From Phytoseiulus persimilis (taxonomy: Eukaryota > Arthropoda > Arachnida > Mesostigmata > Phytoseiidae): a stretch of DNA of 64,000 nt. Shown piece by piece: positions 53,549-64,000 of this stretch (position 1 is the first letter of the stretch; every line of letters begins with the position of its first letter). A program made the translations under genes and the position numbers. The notes below the pieces were generated by a model. It saw only the letters and a list, made by a program, of their open reading frames with translations. It did no database searches and was not told the DNA's origin. The DNA lies in the NCBI GenBank assembly GCA_037576195.1, contig CM075104.1, positions 8,500,775-8,564,774 of the forward strand, read 5' to 3'.

Positions 53549-54739
53549 ATATTGAGTGGCAGAACCAAGAAGTGAAGGCTAGGGACTTCAAATTGGCTAG
53601 CCTCGCAGCAACCGTTGCTGCAACAGAGGCAAGATGTGCCGAACTCGAAAACCAACTGAGGGAAGCAATCAGCCAAAGTCCCATGCAGTTTAAGACGGCA
53701 CCACCTAAACAGGTCTACCGTGGACCTATAGTGATGTTATGCATGGACCGGCACTGTGCCGATCTGTTCCCGTCGAACACCATCTATGCGCTCCTCAACA
53801 AACACAGAGGACTGAGAGTCAGGACGTACGGGCCTCTCTCCACCGCGCAGCTGCCAAAAGGCAGCAGCTGAGCTGGAGAAGGCAGACTACACCTGCTCTG
53901 CCACAGTCCTCGTGTGGGGAGGTCAAAGTGTCTTCCAAGAGGCCTCGTACCAGAGGAGCGAGGCTGTCGCGGAAGCGCAGCAAGCACTCGAGGAGCTCGG
54001 GAGACACGAGAAAGTCAACAGGGCAGTCTACACAACCTTCCGTGTAGACAACAAGAACTATGGCCACTCTGCGTACATAGACAGCCTGCTGACTCAGCTG
54101 AAGGGCAGCACTGAGACAATAGATCTCAGGTATATTTCAGAACGCCCTGCGTTTAACTCAAACCAGGGCTGGAATAAAGCTGGTCAGGTCGAGGCAATGA
54201 TCAGGATTAGTCGCCGAATAGGCGAAGGCCTGCATATACCCTCGGCCGAGATCGATCAGCTGCTGTCCGACGGCGCAAAAAATCTGTGTGCGCAGCCGGA
54301 ACCCAAGGTCGAGACAACCGAGACCAAGGAGAAACCCTCCACCTCTGGTGCTCGTAACGCTCCGACCCGTCCGAGCAATTTCGGAGGCCACCCCAGGCGT
54401 CCGAGCCACACAGATCAGACCTCTGGTCGAGTCCCCGACTTGGATCGACCACACTTCAATAAGCCGCAGCCACCAAGAGGCGCGGGGAAAAAAAGAAGTG
54501 TGGGAGATACCTCACTCGAGTTGGGGACCAGTGAGCAAAAGAAGGGGCGACCCCACGTAGCCCCTCAAAGCCACGATAACCGGAGACAGGGCCGGAGTCA
54601 CCACCCAGAACCTGAGGAGCGGAGAGAGAAAAAATCTCACCCGCAAACTTCGACTCCTCAGCGACAGGTGACCAAGGAGGAGGAAAAAATAGAGCTTTCC
54701 AGAATCCTACAAGAAGCCCTCAAAAAACCATCATCCTAG
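53549..54739 (+). pseudogene. LINE ORF1, 3' part, with a one-base frameshift
   Basis: Continues ORF1 with a coiled-coil-like segment (residues LASLAATVAATEARCAELEN), then RGPIVMLCMDRHCADLF and a region ending in a TGA at 53869-53871. The rest (53870-54739) is one base out of frame: AAELEKADYTCSATVLVWGG, QQALEELGRHEKVNRAVYT, and a basic, proline-rich end. An extra A in the AAAA run at 53857-53860 explains the break. I do not recognise the central fold; it could be a divergent esterase-like domain, but the usual GDS motif is absent. Confidence 0.6.
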
Positions 54740-54817
54740 CGGTCCGCTCCCCCCGAAGGCACCATCTACGATGAAAAAATAAAAATACATTTTCGCATTA
54801 AGATTGGTGTTTTCAAC

Positions 54818-57800
54818 ATGCAAGGGGGGAAAAACCCAGCCAAGTGGGAAAGTCTCTACCAAGACCTTCTCAAAATTGAAACCAGGAGACTATCAGACCA
54901 CTATGATATCCTCCTCCTCTCAGAAACCCACCTGATGAACCTAGAAAATCCACCTCGGATCGAAGGGTTCACATTTTACGGGAACAATCGAAACGGACCC
55001 TCTGGCAGTAAATCATCCGGTGGAACAGGGATACTTATCCGATCTACCATGGACGAGATACGCTTGACCGAAAAAGGGACTGATTTCATTGCAATAGGCG
55101 CTGAGATAGGAAACCGACAATGGGTCTTCATCTCAGTCTACGCCGCCATCGCCGATCAAAACTCGAATAAGGAACAATTCCGACATATAGGAGATGTTAT
55201 CCGAGCTAGAGTTGAGAAGGACACCAAGCTAGTGATTGCGGGCGACATGAACGCCCATATCCAACAGCTTGACGGAAGACTAGATGGTCGGGGCCGGCTC
55301 ATCATTGAGCTAGCCGACCAACACGACCTCACAATTCTGAATCTGTCCGAAAAATGCGAAGGAAGGATCACCCGAACACAGGGTGGTCATTCGTCTTCAA
55401 TCGACTATGTACTCTGCAACGCTGCAGCATACCGAGAGGTCATGTCCATGCACATAGACGAGAACAAAGAAGTCCTTAACTGGAGCGACCATAACCTCAT
55501 TACCCTACACCTCGGTAAGGGCAAGAGAAACGGCAAACTCCAAAAGGCACGAGTGAAAGTATTACGGTTACAAAAAGCAGCGGAAACAGCCACAAGTGAA
55601 CTGGAAACTTTGGTCAGATCACCAAGATCGGCCAACTACAGGGATCTGGTGACTACCCTCCAAAATGCAATGACCAAAAGTACTAAACTCATCAATGTAG
55701 ACACGAGAAAGAGAATACTCACCCCCGAAATATCACAACTTTCGAGATACAGAAGGGAACAGAATCGTGCATGGAGGAAAGCCAGACACACTGGAATTGG
55801 CGTGGAAGAAGCGAAAAGGCAGTATCGAATAGCACAAGACGCTGTCCGAACTGAAATCGCGAACCAACTCCATAGCAGGGATCGTAAAATGTACGATCAA
55901 ATAATGAGAGCCCCCAGACAAGCAAAAACCAAAGCATTCTGGGAGTACATCAAGAAGAACGAGAGAAAGGCACCAGACAGGATAAGAATAGTAAATGAAG
56001 CTGGTAACGATGTCCAACCGCTGGATATGACAGCTTACCTTACTAGAGTAGCAAATCACCTGCTGGAAGCCGAAGACAATCCTAACCATAAGGATCGATG
56101 CTTCCTCTCGAGGCCACGAGTCGATCTTGTCACAACAGGTTCGGAGGTGAAAACCACCCTGGCAGGAATCTCCGAGAATTCAGCCACTGGACCCGACAAG
56201 ATACCGACGAAAATCCTCAAAGCATTGAACGATATCGGCTACGAATATGTCTCCGATGTGTTCAATGAGATTCTGGAAGGCACTCACGAGCTGCCGATGG
56301 AATGGAGGATAGGCAGGGTCTCCCTTCTTGAAAAACCGAACTCAACGAAGGGAAACCTTACCACTTACAGACCCATCACTGTATCCGACGTCATGTATCG
56401 AGTATTCACCAAAATACTGGGGAAACACATACAAAAATGGACAGAGACATTTTTGTTCTAACAACGGCAATTGAGACCGCTAGAGCCCAACAAACGGGTC
56501 TGATTTGCGTGTTCTTGGATGCTACGAAAGCCTTCGATCGCATCGATCGACGGAAGCTGTGGCAAACCCTTGAGGAAAGAGGAATGAACCCAACACTGAT
56601 TGAGCTCATTAAACACCTGTATGAAGACACCTACATCTTCATTCAATACGGTGACCACACCTCGAACGAAACGTCCATACCCACCGGACTTCGTCAGGGA
56701 TGTCCTCTATCTCCGATCCTCTTCAGCCTGTATATCGCAGATCTCGAGCGGCAACTACTCTCAAAAGAGATTGGCTTTAGATTTGCGAAAAAAGGCAATT
56801 TCTGGGACGTGAAAGAGAAAAAATATTTCACGATCCCTGGCCTGATGTTTGCCGACGACATCGTTCTGATGGCACACGAATGGAAGGATATGGAAACGCT
56901 TTTGAAGGTAACAACAGAATTTGGAGACGCCCGGTCCATCAAATTCAATCCTCAAAAGAGCGGCACATTGATTTTCTCTCGACCACCAAAGACACATATC
57001 CAAAATCGAAACCTGAGTATACAAGGGATGCAAATACCAGAGGTAGCATCATATAAGTATCTCGGAATCGAATTATCAGCCGAAAAAGACTACTTGGCCC
57101 AACATTGGGTGGAGTTGACCGAAACGGCAAATAAGGCGATCCAAAGACTCAACGCGAGAACACTCTGGAGCTTCAACCGTTTCGAAGTATCCAAAATTCT
57201 CTGGAAAGCCACCGCTGTCCCGCAACTCACATATTGCAACGCGGCAATCACAATGCCCAAAAGACTGAGAAACCTCATCGAAGTCAGGCAAAGAGATGCG
57301 GGGAGATGGGCTCTCGGGATACCCCACTCCACCATATCAAAGGAGTTCATCGAGGGAGAACTAGGCTGGAGCTCCTTCGACGCCCGGGAAACCACGAGCA
57401 AAACGATGTACTTCGAAAGGATAAGATCTATGGACCCAACGAGATGGCCCAAGCTTGTCCTCACGGCGACCGAGATAACAAACACCTCGGTGCAACAGAG
57501 AGACTCAAGAAATTGAGATTGCAATTCGACCTGGAAAACCTCGGGCTGACCAGAAATACATCGGGCACAGCAATGTGGACTCTATTCCGCAAAGAACTCA
57601 AAATGAGGGTGCAGAATAAACTGGACAATACATGGAAACAAAACATGGAATCCAAGTCCACACTGTGCATTTATCGACAATTCAAAGAGACAAGAGGTCT
57701 CCAACTGGATATGTACGATAACTCGCGGGGCAGTCGGCTTCTGGCGTTAACAAGAGCAGGAATGCTCAACACCAGAACCCAACGACATAACCGCGATCCT

Positions 57801-57989
57801 TCTATCGACTTGAACTGCAACATATGCGGAAGACCCGAAACCGACACACACGTCGTGATGGAATGCGAAGAAGGAAGGTATCCCCCACGAGAATTCCCGT
57901 TCCGAATTGGACTTCACCCCGACTCAACACCGAAGGACATTAGAAGGACGAAGGAAATCTTACGATGCTGGGAGAACCGAGAAAAATGA
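54818..57989 (+). pseudogene. LINE ORF2: endonuclease and reverse transcriptase
   Basis: Part 1 (54818-56461): APE endonuclease with LLLSETHL, VIAGDMNAH, SSIDYVLC and the SDHN end, then the start of RT (SATGPDKIPTKILKAL, TYRPITVSDVMY). Part 2 (56437-57516), another frame: VFLDATKAFDRID (motif A), TGLRQGCPLSPILFS (motif B), MFADDIVLMA (motif C). Between parts 1 and 2 the GFRxxR segment is missing, so a deletion joins IQK to MDRDIFVL out of frame. A second shift near 57490 leads to part 3 (to 57989), with CNICGRPETDTHVVMEC, a C-terminal zinc motif of this LINE group. The element is defective. Confidence 0.85.
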
Positions 57990-58057
57990 TCTGTGAATGC
58001 AAAACACTTCACCCCTGAAACGAAAGGGACCATATGTGCATATGGAAGATCGAAATA

Positions 58058-58080
58058 AAATCAATCAATCAATCAATCTC
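58058..58080 (+). repeat. LINE 3' tail of ATCA repeats
   Basis: About five ATCA units after AATAAA; these end the LINE instead of poly(A). Confidence 0.8.
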
Positions 58081-59134
58081 GTGATTTGACCTACAGCGAA
58101 AATTCCGTGAGCGCCTCTGCTGTAGAGCGTCTTGTGTGATTTATTTGAGTTGTTGGATCGAGGTGGATCGTGATGAGTACTAGGTCATGCTTTAGTATTT
58201 GATGTTTTACCCAGAGCAGTCGTCGGCACAGTTTTGGTAATCAGGGAAGACGCCGGTCGAGCAGGCGAAGCGTCGGTGAACTTTGAGCATGATCAACCGC
58301 GCACAGGCGATTACTGTAGATCACTGAGATAGAAATCGGACTCCTGTAGACTGACGTCAAGCGTCAGTAATCGCCGTGTAACTCTCCCCTGTCAGTGACT
58401 ATTAAAGCCGGAATAAAACTTCAGTGGGTTGGGGGAGCCAAACATTGTGTCCACCAGAATTGTCGTTTTCATTCAGTAGCCGTCGTCTCTGTGCAAGTAT
58501 TGTACGCGCCACCGATCTTCTCATCCAGCCGCAAAGAAGCTAGAGCTCAGGCCCAAAAGGCTTATCAGTTTCATCAGTGTCAAGAACTGCATCGTATCTA
58601 CGGTTCCACAGCGCTGCTTCGAGCACACTTTTCGGGGCTCATGGAGGTGATTCCGGTGTCGCATCTGGCTCGCGCATGCGTTCTGTAACGAGCTTCACAT
58701 AGATTGTGTGTAATGAGCGATCGATATTGCTCATTGATGTGAATGCTAGATGAACTTGAATTGATGTCAGTCGTCAATAAGGGGATCCGATTCGACGAAC
58801 TACTCCGTTCTTTCCCGCATAGTCGTCTCAGAAATGGATGGAATTTCGTCCTCCTCTTGGACGTCGGGGAAGACGCTAGGAGGACAGACTTCATTCTTCA
58901 GAAAAGCCTTGGTACCTCTACCAGTTCGTCTGGCCTTGAGCCGCGATTTCGAATCCTCTCATTCCAAATCTGCTCTCGTGACCTACCACGAGCCTCAGTT
59001 CCCAGATCTCGGAAGTCTTTAACGTTTCCATTCCGAGCTCCAACCTGAATCGGAGGAGTTTCTGGTAATGAGAAGTCGAAAGAGTGATCTGGAATGACGC
59101 GATGCTTTATTGGAAATTTCATACACACTGCCCA
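58081..59134. repeat. Left copy of segmental duplication, part R3
   Basis: 58083-59250 matches 63209-64000 with gaps and substitutions (CCGTGAGCGCCTCTGCTGT, GAACTGCATCGTATCT, CTTTTCGGGGCTCATGGAGG, GAAATGGATGGAATTTCGTC). It holds the 3' flank of the CCCH gene, including the AATAAA signal (59106-59111, minus strand). Overlapping frames here are not convincing as genes. Confidence 0.65.
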
Positions 59135-60094
59135 TCAATACATCGGGCCGTTGACGCCCGGGTGTAGGAAAGTGCAATTCGGGCCAAGTCGACAGTGTCC
59201 AGCTTCGAAAAACCTACACAAGAGCCTTGACGCGCGGAGGAGAGGTCTGCCTCCTGTCTTCCGCTCATGATCCTGTCGGGAAGCCAGCATTGTGAACTGA
59301 GGTGGTACCGGAAGCGAGCCCTGGACCTGATGATTCCCTGAGCTGGGACCCCAAAACTGAGGACCCAGACCATAGGGAGGCGGGCTTGGCGGTGCTTCGA
59401 CACGGCTCCGCGCAGCAAGATATTCTTCAGTGAAATACTCCGGGATCCACTTCTGCGGAGCCATCTGCGCGTGCGAACTCCAATCAACGATTGGAGGAGC
59501 TGCTCCACCGTTCCACCAGCTCGAGGCCGTCTCCAGCGAAGCGCCGGCAGACCACCCGCCGAAATATTTAGAAGCTGACGGGATCTGCAAGTTATGCCGG
59601 GGTGGATGGAGGGCTTGAACTGGGGGATTCGAAAGAGTGTCCGGCGAGGCTCCCCCAGCCGATTCTTCCTCAGTGGAGTATGCAGGAACCGATGGTCCTT
59701 TTGCGGCTCCAAGAATCAGCCACAGTCGATGATCCATCTCGAGACTTTCACGAGGCGGCGCTGGCACGTCCAATGCAGATGCTGGTTTTCCCGAGAGCCC
59801 GGGTATTCGGCAACTCCGAGGTTGAGCGGACCCAGTGGCAATCGGAGCCACATTAACGGCCATCTCCGTGCTTTCTCTGGAGTCGATCGGATTTTCCCTG
59901 GCCGATACTCCACCAAATCCGTTGTGCTGAGCTCGGTTCTTCGGTTGTCGAGCGGCGCCAAATCCTATCGGCTCTCTTCTCTCGGCTTTCGCCGGGCGAT
60001 TCTCCGTTCCGCGTGGTGTATCAGGAATCGGTCGCTTCATCGGGATGCGTTTACATCTGCGCTCACCCAAGGAAGGAGAACTTGTCGCGCTCAT
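59135..60094 (-). CDS. CCCH zinc-finger protein
   Basis: 319 residues from the ATG at 60094. The body is rich in Pro, Ser and Gly (SPPPYGLGPQFWGPSSG). The C-terminal zinc finger is LCRFFEAGHCRLGPNCTFLH, a C-x7-C-x5-C-x3-H finger of the type that binds RNA. A stop follows 11 residues later; the AATAAA signal lies about 25 bases downstream. The frame remains open upstream to 60235 without an ATG. No intron was seen, so it may be a single-exon gene, the last exon of a longer gene, or a retrocopy. It is the only host-like gene in the window. The family beyond CCCH is not clear. Confidence 0.65.
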   Translation of the reverse strand: MSATSSPSLGERRCKRIPMKRPIPDTPRGTENRPAKAERREPIGFGAARQPKNRAQHNGFGGVSARENPIDSRESTEMAVNVAPIATGSAQPRSCRIPGLSGKPASALDVPAPPRESLEMDHRLWLILGAAKGPSVPAYSTEEESAGGASPDTLSNPPVQALHPPRHNLQIPSASKYFGGWSAGASLETASSWWNGGAAPPIVDWSSHAQMAPQKWIPEYFTEEYLAARSRVEAPPSPPPYGLGPQFWGPSSGNHQVQGSLPVPPQFTMLASRQDHERKTGGRPLLRASRLLCRFFEAGHCRLGPNCTFLHPGVNGPMY

Positions 60095-60276
60095 TTCCCC
60101 ACGATTTGTTGTTACAGCGTGAATCACGTTTAGAGACTCCTGCACTGATTGATAGCTCAGAACGCAGTTCCGAGATGCTCCCGCGACGCGGGTCGACAGA
60201 GAACTGTGCTTCAGCGAGCGCTGTGCTCTTCTCAAGAACTGATCGAGGCGGAAAGACCAGTGTTATCAGGGGAGGG

Positions 60277-60284
60277 GTTGTGAT
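60277..60284. repeat. hAT foldback target duplication, left
   Basis: GTTGTGAT, matching 61736-61743. Confidence 0.85.
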
Positions 60285-61735
60285 TAGGAATCGCAAATCC
60301 GGAACCGGTTCTCGACCAGAACCGGTTCTGAGCAGCCTGGAACCGGTTCTACATTCTCAGAACCGGTTCCGGATTCTCAGAACCAATCCCGAGCGACCTG
60401 GAACCGGTTCTGGGAGTTCGGAATCGGTTCAGGAATCGGTTCCGAGCCCAGAACCGGTTCGATCTCTTCAAGAGGGTGAATGGAATCCATGCGGCCGTCG
60501 ATGTCAGTTCTTCGCCGGATCTACTTTTCACCTCCTGAGTCCTCTCGGAGGGCTCATAGCTCGAGCTGCTCTCAACTCCTGCCCTCGCAGACCACGCTCG
60601 AATACATTTGAGCCCTGCTTGCCAGGAGATCACACAAATATATCTGGACTTTCTTTTGGAACGGCATACTCCTCGATTCTATGATTCATAAGAGAGAACA
60701 GGGGGTCACAATCCTAGTTCCGCCGGAACCGGAGAGTGAGGGCGGTCCAATACAGTTGGACCCAGAGAGGCACTTTTCTAGATGAAACTCACGACTTAGA
60801 ATACGAAATATCCATGGAAACGAAGATTTCAAATATGGCAGATGTTCCATCCTTCCCGAGCAGCATATTGGAGCAAGTTCCCGAATTTCGGAATCTGTCC
60901 AGGGACCGGTTCTGGGAATCTGTTTTCGATCTCTTCAAAATAGTGAGTCGGACCGGTTATGGTAACGAGACAACGAGGTCTTATGATTCTCGATGGAAAC
61001 ATTGAGCGGTGAGGTCCGAGGCTCAGAGAGCTATCTGATGCTGTGGGAGACAAATGTTACAAGTGAAAGAGTTCAAGGCGGAACAGTCAGTGGCGGTTCT
61101 GAAGGAAAATGAGCGAAAGTCGAAAACCTTGAGTAGTCTTTTTCACTCCATCCAGGGAGGTTGCAGGCAGAGTCCCTATTCTAATCAATGAATGAACTGT
61201 TCTTTTAACTTCCAGAACTGCGGATTCCCTACTCGGAAAGAATGGAGCATCTGCCACACTCGAAATTTTCGCTCTCATGGAAAGCTCAAGGTCGTCAGAT
61301 TCTTCTCGCAAAGTGCCTTTCAGAGTCTAAGTGTATTGATTCTTCTTCACTCTGCGGTTCCGGGATCGCGAGCCCTCTCGAATGTATTCGAGCGTAGTTT
61401 GCGAGGGCAGAAGTCCGGTTCAGCTCGGGTTTAGAGCCCTCGGAGAGGCCTCAGGAGGTGATGAATGGTTCTGGGCTCAAAACCGATCCCGGAACCGGTT
61501 CCGGGTCGCCCAGAACCGGATCCAGAACCAGTTCCGGGTCGCCCAGAACTGGATCCAGAACCAGTTCCGTTGAGCCGGTTCCGGGTCGCCCAGAACCGGA
61601 TCCAGAACCAGTTCCGTTGAACCGGTTCCGGGTCGCCCAGAACCGGATCCAGAACCAGTTCCGTTGAACCGGTTCCGGGTCGTCCAGAAGCGGATCCAGA
61701 ACCGGTTCCGTTGGACCGGTTCTTTGCGACCCCTA
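60285..61735. mobile_element. hAT-type foldback element with AACCGGTT-rich arms
   Basis: The tips are TAGGAATCGCAAA and the complement of TTTGCGACCCCTA; an 8-bp duplication flanks them, as for hAT elements. The arms (about 60285-60660 and 61370-61735) match in inverted orientation (for example CGAGGGCAG...GAGCCCTC). Both arms contain clusters of GAACCGGTTC. The centre has no gene. It sits about 190 bp upstream of the CCCH start codon. Confidence 0.85.
61501..61721 (+). repeat. 47-bp tandem repeats in the foldback arm
   Basis: One 33-bp and four 47-bp units start at 61501, 61534, 61581, 61628 and 61675 (CCGGGTCGCCCAGAACCGGA). The left arm has looser spacing of the same motif (60297-60460). 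Confidence 0.85.
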
Positions 61736-61743
61736 GTTGTGAT

Positions 61744-62420
61744 CAGTGATCACCGGAATGCCTCATACGGATTGCAAGTACTCACAGCGGAGATGCACTC
61801 CGAGACCGCAGCATGTCATACCACAAGGCAGCCAAGGGTGCCGAATTCATGTTCATATCACCGCAACTGGATGCTATCGGAATGGGATTCGCTAATGAGT
61901 GCGCTCGAAGTCTGGCTTTTCTGGTAATTTTCCGAAGCAACCCTGGCCGAACGAAATGGCCGCCCCCGAACATCCTTGGACGAGGCTCATAGACTCAATG
62001 TGAATTCGGAGAAATATATAATTCATCAATCGTCTCATCTCTGAGGGTACAGCAAGGAATCGACCATCGTCGCTCCAACCCAGTTCTTAGCTGAGTCGCC
62101 GCTCCACGAACGCTTGAAGACTGGTCTATATTTAATCCCCTAGTCTCTGATGAAAATGTTCCAGATTGAGATTTTGAATGCAGACGAAATACCGAATTCC
62201 TATATCGCTCGAAGCCTCTACTTGCTAGACTTTGTCTAGCTCTTGAAATCGGAACTCCGATCCGATCTTCAAATTTCAAAAGGGAGAGATCTGTTGATCT
62301 ACAGAAACACGTACCATTCGAGCGGATGTGACGCGGAGACCACCGAAATGTTTCAGCATGACGTTAACACCCTGTTCATGAATATAATCTCTATTCACTC
62401 ACTCGAGAGTCCATCCTACT
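61744..62420. other. Unassigned stretch
   Basis: No gene was recognised. It follows the foldback target duplication and may be the 5' flank of the CCCH gene. Confidence 0.35.
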
Positions 62421-62424
62421 GCTG

Positions 62425-63896
62425 AATGTCGAGGTTGGAACCCACAACGCAGGAATTCCTCTGAAGCCCCACCACAGGCGGGGCGTAGAGCACCAACAAC
62501 TAATGGTTCACTGACCGCTGTTGGCTCCCGCCGCTTGAGTTGAATCTCCCCAAACCTTGGTGGTTGATCGAGAGTTGCATCACTGGCATGCCCATGATAC
62601 AAGTTCGTGTGCTTTTGCGTAATGAATCAGCCATTGGAGACCACACATTATTGCGGTTGAGAGCATCTCCGAGTCATGTGCCTTGCCTGGTCAAGACCGA
62701 GCTAAGGATTGAAGTGAGATGAATTTAGTAGCTGATGTTACGGAGACCTTCCTCCTACTCGATACGAGTTCGTCGACATCGGAGAACGGCAATTTGGGGA
62801 AGCATCTTCGGCAAGACAATTCTGACGGCCCCACATCCGTCCCTTGAGTAAAACGAAGACTTCGTCATGTTTCAACTCGTACAACCAAAGTATTGAAATC
62901 TACGTTCATCATGGCTTTCGCTATCGTTGCACTGTTGATCTTCCCGTGACTCTCTGAGTTCGTGAGATACGTTTGCTCCACATTCCTTAAGTGTATGAAA
63001 AAGCTGTTTTCATGCTTGAGAATTCCATCTAGTCGACATACTCCAAGCTTTGGTAGGGGAAGGATCTTATTCGCGAATCAAAGTGCTCGCGAAGCAGCAA
63101 TCAGGGACGCACTGCACGCTCTTGAAGACAGGGTGTCATGACGCTCAATACAAAGGTTCTGCACATTCGAAGCTCCAAACTTTTCGACCCGCGGCGGGTT
63201 TTCACCCCGTGATTTGACCCGCAGCGGAAATTCCGTGAGCGCCTCTGCTGTGGAGCGTCTTGCGTGATTGCTTTGAGTTCTTGGATCGACTTGGCATCCG
63301 TGGTCAGTACTAGGTCATGTTTCAGAGCAGTCGTTCCCTCCGACAGTGTCATCAGTGTCAAGAACTGCATCGTATCTCAGGTTCCACAGCGTTGCTTCGA
63401 GCACACTTTTCGGGGCTCATGGAGGTGATTTTGGTGTCACATCTGCCTCGCGCATGCGTTCTGTAACGAGCTTCACATAGATTGTGTGTAATGAGCGTCA
63501 AATTTGCTCATTGATGTGAATGCTAGATGAACGGATGTGAGACGTCAATGAAGGGATCCGATTCGACGAATTCCTCCTTTCTTCCCCACATAGTCGTCTC
63601 GGAAATGGATGGAATTTCGTCCTCCTCTTGGACATCGGGGAGGACGCTAGGAGGACAGACTTCATTCTCCAGAAAAGCCTTGGTGCATCTACCAGTTCGT
63701 TTGGCCTTGAGTTGCGATTTCAAATCCTCTCATTACAAATCTGCTCTTGTGACCTACCACGAGCCTCAGTTCCTACAACTCGGAATTTCCTGGAATTCCG
63801 AGCTCCAATCTGAATCGGAGGAGTTCCAGGTAATGAGAAGTCGGAAGATTGATCTGGAATGGCGCGATGCTTTATTGAAAATTTCATACAGACTGC
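62425..63896. repeat. Right copy of segmental duplication (R1, R2, R3)
   Basis: R1 at 62425-62660 matches 42068-42310, R2 at 63005-63208 matches 46655-46866, and R3 from 63209 matches 58083 onward. The order is the same, without the insertions found in the left copy. No gene is evident within it until the CCCH end. Confidence 0.7.
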
Positions 63897-64000
63897 CCAT
63901 CAATACATCACGCCGTTGACGCCCAGGTGTAGGAGGGTGCAATTCGGGTCAAGTCGACGGCGTCCAGCTTCAAAAAACCTACACAAGGACCTTGGCGCGC
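63897..64000 (-). pseudogene. Second CCCH gene end, zinc ligand lost, cut by window edge
   Basis: The minus-strand frame reads LCRFFEAGRRRLDPNCTLLH before its stop. Compared with the gene at 59135, the second Cys ligand is Arg and its His neighbour is Arg as well, so the zinc site is broken. The AATAAA signal is conserved (63871-63876). The N-terminal part lies outside the window. Confidence 0.6.

Larger units (their letters stand above)
46867..58080 (+). mobile_element. APE-type LINE, split by a gypsy element
   Basis: The GATTTGA duplication (46860-46866, 58084-58090) and the 3' tail of ATCA repeats (58058-58078) mark a near full-length insertion. Inside are a 5' leader, ORF1 (interrupted at 47477), ORF2 and a short 3' UTR with a CATATGTGCATATG hairpin. 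ORF2 with APE endonuclease, RT and a C-terminal CCHC-like motif resembles Jockey/R1/I-type LINEs. Confidence 0.82.

Noticed and set aside
60013..60684. 223-codon plus-strand frame across the CCCH start and foldback
   Set aside because: It crosses a transposon boundary and owes its length to the repeated GAACCGGTT units.
61501..61721. Regularly spaced repeats considered as a CRISPR array
   Set aside because: The units are contiguous tandem copies without unique spacers, in a eukaryotic transposon arm.

Overview
The window is eukaryotic, almost certainly animal, repeat-dense DNA. Evidence: GT-AG introns interrupt coding frames, AATAAA signals follow reading frames, and the transposon mix is metazoan: Ty3/gypsy, copia, DIRS, an APE-type LINE, MULE with FLYWCH, Tigger/pogo and hAT. 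An invertebrate, probably an arthropod and perhaps a mite or tick, is my best guess; the sequence does not fix the species. Only one host-like gene is convincing, a CCCH zinc-finger gene near the right end.

Left part (1-11.9 kb): the tail of a gypsy polyprotein, a CCHC gag-like frame, a DIRS element (RT-RNase H, broken tyrosine recombinase, split and inverted repeats), a long foldback element (5755-7111), a gypsy pol fragment boxed between 174-bp inverted repeats (7216-10255), and a decayed hAT transposase (10549-11886).

Centre (11.9-41.9 kb): a tandem array LTR - 12.2 kb - LTR - 12.2 kb - LTR of one copia element read on the minus strand. The copies differ at about 15 sites and share every older lesion. 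The pattern of variants in the three LTRs places an unequal LTR-LTR crossover inside the middle LTR. Each 12.2-kb unit holds a gag split by a 4.9-kb MULE, decayed copia pol, an env-like ORF3 two bases after the pol stop, and a plus-strand, apparently spliced membrane-glycoprotein-like gene near the 3' LTR. An intact-looking gypsy element (24359-29066, identical LTRs, TSD ACTTC) then entered only the left unit.

Right part (41.9-64 kb): a segmental duplication with two copies. The left copy has been inflated by a Tigger element (42551-44848), a MULE-type foldback (44934-45853), and a LINE (46867-58080) whose ORF1 is split by a gypsy element (47478-53548, TSD ATAT). The right copy (62425 to the window end) is compact. 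The CCCH gene (59135-60094) lies at the end of the left copy; just upstream is an hAT-type foldback (60285-61735) whose arms carry AACCGGTT-rich repeats. The right copy carries a second, ligand-damaged CCCH end.

Several otherwise open frames are broken by single bases in homopolymers, so some apparent pseudogenes may be assembly errors.
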